From an uncultured Oxalobacteraceae bacterium (GTDB lineage Bacteria; Pseudomonadota; Gammaproteobacteria; Burkholderiales; Burkholderiaceae_D): a stretch of 64,000 nt of DNA. Location of the stretch: positions 1 to 64,000 of the forward strand of contig CAITOF010000099.1 of assembly GCA_903893945.1 (NCBI GenBank), read 5' to 3'. This document shows positions 62,109 through 64,000 of the stretch, piece by piece. Position numbers and translations under genes: made by a program. The notes under the pieces are model-generated. The model was not told the DNA's origin. It worked only from the letters and a program-made list of their open reading frames with translations, and ran no database searches. Position 1 is the first letter of the stretch. Each line of letters opens with the position of its first letter.

Positions 62109-64000
62109 ATGACAGAATTTAAAAACACGGAACGCGAACTGTATTTTTTCCGATTACGGTTATTCGCCATTGCCGGACTTATATTCCTGTGCTTTGCGCT
62201 GCTGTTTGGCCGCTTTGTCTGGTTGCAGATCATCAAACACGAAATTTACGCCACGCAGGCCGAAGATAACCGTATCTCCATCGTTCCGGTGGTGCCCAAC
62301 CGGGGATTGATACTGGACCGGAATGGCGTGGTCCTGGCGCGCAACTTTTCGGCGTATACACTGGAAATCACCCCTTCCAAAATCAATCAGGATCTGGACG
62401 TCGTGATTGATGAGCTGGCCAAGCTGGTGGATATCCAGGCCAAACATCGCAAACGCTTCAAAAAACTCATGGAAGATTCCAAGAGCTTTGAGAGTCTGCC
62501 GATCCGGACACGCCTGACCGATGAAGAAGTGGCACGATTTACCGTGCAGCGGTTCCGTTTTCCAGGCGTGGAGATTCAGGCCCGACTGTTCCGGCAATAC
62601 CCTCTGGGTGAAATTGCATCGCATGTGATTGGATACATCGGCCGGATCAGTACCTCAGACGCCAAAATTCTGGATGAATCCGAGCAGGATTTTGACAACT
62701 ACAACGGTACCGATTATATCGGCAAGGAAGGACTCGAGAAAAGCTATGAACGTGTCCTGCATGGTACGACAGGCAGCGAGGAAGTGGAAGTGTCGGCGGG
62801 CGGGCGGGCGGTGCGTACCCTGTCGCATTCACCCGCGACTTCAGGCAGCAACCTGATTCTGTCGATCGACATTGAATTGCAGAAAATAGTGGAAGAAGCG
62901 TTCGGCGACAAGCGCGGCGCGTTTGTCGCCATCGATCCTGAAACAGGTGATGTGCTGGCGTTCGTCTCGAAACCCACTTACGATCCCAACCTGTTTGTGG
63001 AAGGTATTGACCAGGGCAACTGGGAAAGCCTGAATAATTCAATCGACAAGCCCCTGATTAATCGCGCACTCACCAGTACCTATCCGCCGGGCTCCACGTA
63101 TAAGCCGTTCATGGCGCTGGCTGCGCTCGAGCTGGGAAAGCGTACCACCAGCTATACGCTGGCCGATCCCGGCTCGTTTACGCTGGGGGGCCACAAGTTC
63201 AAGGATGACAAGGAAGGTGGGCACGGCATGGTCGACATGTACCGCTCTATCGTTGCGTCCTGCGACACCTATTATTTTATGCTGGCCAATGATCTGGGTG
63301 TGGATGCGATCCATGATTTTATGAAACCCTTTGGTTTCGGCTCTGTGACCGGCATAGATCTTGAACATGAACGTCAGGGCATACTGCCGTCCACCGAATG
63401 GAAGCGAAGCTATTACAAGAAAGCAGCGCAGCAGAAATGGTATGCAGGTGAAACCATCTCGCTGGGCATTGGACAGGGCTACAACAGCTTTACGCCACTG
63501 CAGATTGCCCACGCGGTGGCGACGCTGGCCAATAATGGCATCGTGATGAAACCGCATCTGGTGAAAATGATTGAGGACCCCCAGACACATAAACATACCC
63601 TGACGGTGCCTTCAGAAAGTTACCGGATACCGTTAAAGCAGGAAAACATCGATTTCATCAAACATGCCATGGCCGGTGTGCCCCGGGAAGGCACGTCGGC
63701 ACCGGTGTTTATAAATGCCGGGTATGAATCGGCCGGTAAAACCGGAACGGCGCAGGTGATCGGCATTAAAAAAGGCGAAAAGTATAATGCCAACACCGTT
63801 GCCCTCCGGTTTCGCGATCACGCTTTATACACAGCCTTTGCGCCGGTCGATAAACCCCGGATTGCCATTGGCATGATCGTTGAAAATGGCGGATTTGGTG
63901 CCGTCGGCGCGGCACCGATTGCCAAACTGGCGCTCGATTATTTTTTATTGGGCAAACGGCCTGATGATAAATCAAAGGAATTACTGAAGAGTATGGAAAC
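62109..64000 (+). CDS. mrdA: penicillin-binding protein 2 (MrdA), 3' end cut by the window
   Basis: 630 codons are visible and the frame is open at the window edge. The ATG at 62109 begins MTEFKNTERELYFFRLRLF. After one membrane helix (~residues 17-38) comes the pedestal domain (VVPNRGLILDRNGVVLARN) and then the transpeptidase domain with the active-site Ser329 (YPPGSTYKPF), the SCDTYYF motif and KTGT (Lys544, with the preceding GYESAGKTGTAQ). It crosslinks peptidoglycan during elongation with RodA. Only the last few tens of residues should be missing. Confidence 0.97.
   Translation, partial: MTEFKNTERELYFFRLRLFAIAGLIFLCFALLFGRFVWLQIIKHEIYATQAEDNRISIVPVVPNRGLILDRNGVVLARNFSAYTLEITPSKINQDLDVVIDELAKLVDIQAKHRKRFKKLMEDSKSFESLPIRTRLTDEEVARFTVQRFRFPGVEIQARLFRQYPLGEIASHVIGYIGRISTSDAKILDESEQDFDNYNGTDYIGKEGLEKSYERVLHGTTGSEEVEVSAGGRAVRTLSHSPATSGSNLILSIDIELQKIVEEAFGDKRGAFVAIDPETGDVLAFVSKPTYDPNLFVEGIDQGNWESLNNSIDKPLINRALTSTYPPGSTYKPFMALAALELGKRTTSYTLADPGSFTLGGHKFKDDKEGGHGMVDMYRSIVASCDTYYFMLANDLGVDAIHDFMKPFGFGSVTGIDLEHERQGILPSTEWKRSYYKKAAQQKWYAGETISLGIGQGYNSFTPLQIAHAVATLANNGIVMKPHLVKMIEDPQTHKHTLTVPSESYRIPLKQENIDFIKHAMAGVPREGTSAPVFINAGYESAGKTGTAQVIGIKKGEKYNANTVALRFRDHALYTAFAPVDKPRIAIGMIVENGGFGAVGAAPIAKLALDYFLLGKRPDDKSKELLKSME

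Overview
The window looks like the chromosome of a betaproteobacterium of the order Burkholderiales, probably Oxalobacteraceae-like. The main pointers are the gatC-gatA-gatB block divergent from mreB-mreC-mreD-mrdA, the opening residues of MreC (MEYSPPPLFKQG), and betaproteobacterial-type Tex, UbiX, PPK2 and PiT proteins. No tRNA, rRNA, CRISPR array, transposase or integrase was recognised. The genus assignment is inference from family resemblance; nothing was searched.

Layout. (1) 1-8.9 kb: the end of an amidohydrolase, a sulfotransferase-like protein, then a two-partner secretion locus: a TpsB pore, a 1482-residue TpsA adhesin with three 87-residue YDG repeats and a G9 tract, and a FecR-domain protein whose gene overlaps tpsA. 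(2) 9.1-18.5 kb, minus strand: a nine-gene type IVb pilus operon of the plasmid R64/ICE kind (lipoprotein, TcpQ-like, PilN, O, P, Q, R, S, V), without recognisable pilT, pilU or a shufflon recombinase. (3) 19.1-20.7 kb: a chemoreceptor. (4) 20.9-27.1 kb: the most interesting locus, four tightly coupled genes encoding a SIR2-like/TIR protein, an nSTAND-type ATPase with a membrane segment and a helical-repeat C terminus, a PGDYG-domain protein and a four-helix membrane protein resembling SLATT effectors. I read it as a candidate NAD-dependent, STAND-controlled abortive-infection system. (5) 27.1-39.4 kb: transport and metabolic genes (a periplasmic binding protein, two SDRs, LysE, GNAT, a PotF-like binding protein, a complete LivGF/binding protein/LivHM-type ABC transporter), a TPR membrane protein and a VOC protein. 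(6) 39.6-45.0 kb, minus strand: a catabolic-looking operon with two tandem PYROXD2/CrtI-like flavoproteins, a GcvT-like folate enzyme, an XRE-cupin regulator and a small cupin. (7) 45.5-49.3 kb: a 1263-residue pentapeptide-repeat protein built by duplicating a beta-helix plus helical module. (8) 49.4-64 kb: conserved core: ubiX, grxD, tex, ppk2, pit, gatB, gatA, gatC, then divergently mreB, mreC, mreD, mrdA, the last cut by the window edge.

How the parts work together. The pit-ppk2 pair (phosphate import and polyphosphate-nucleotide phosphotransfer) lies behind a good PhoB box with a correctly spaced -10 element, so it is probably phosphate-starvation controlled. A strong intrinsic terminator separates ppk2 from tex but sits only 11 nt before the tex start codon. 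Another lies between mreB and mreC. The GatCAB genes make the amidotransferase for Gln-tRNA(Gln) and/or Asn-tRNA(Asn), and the mre/mrd genes make the cell-elongation machinery.
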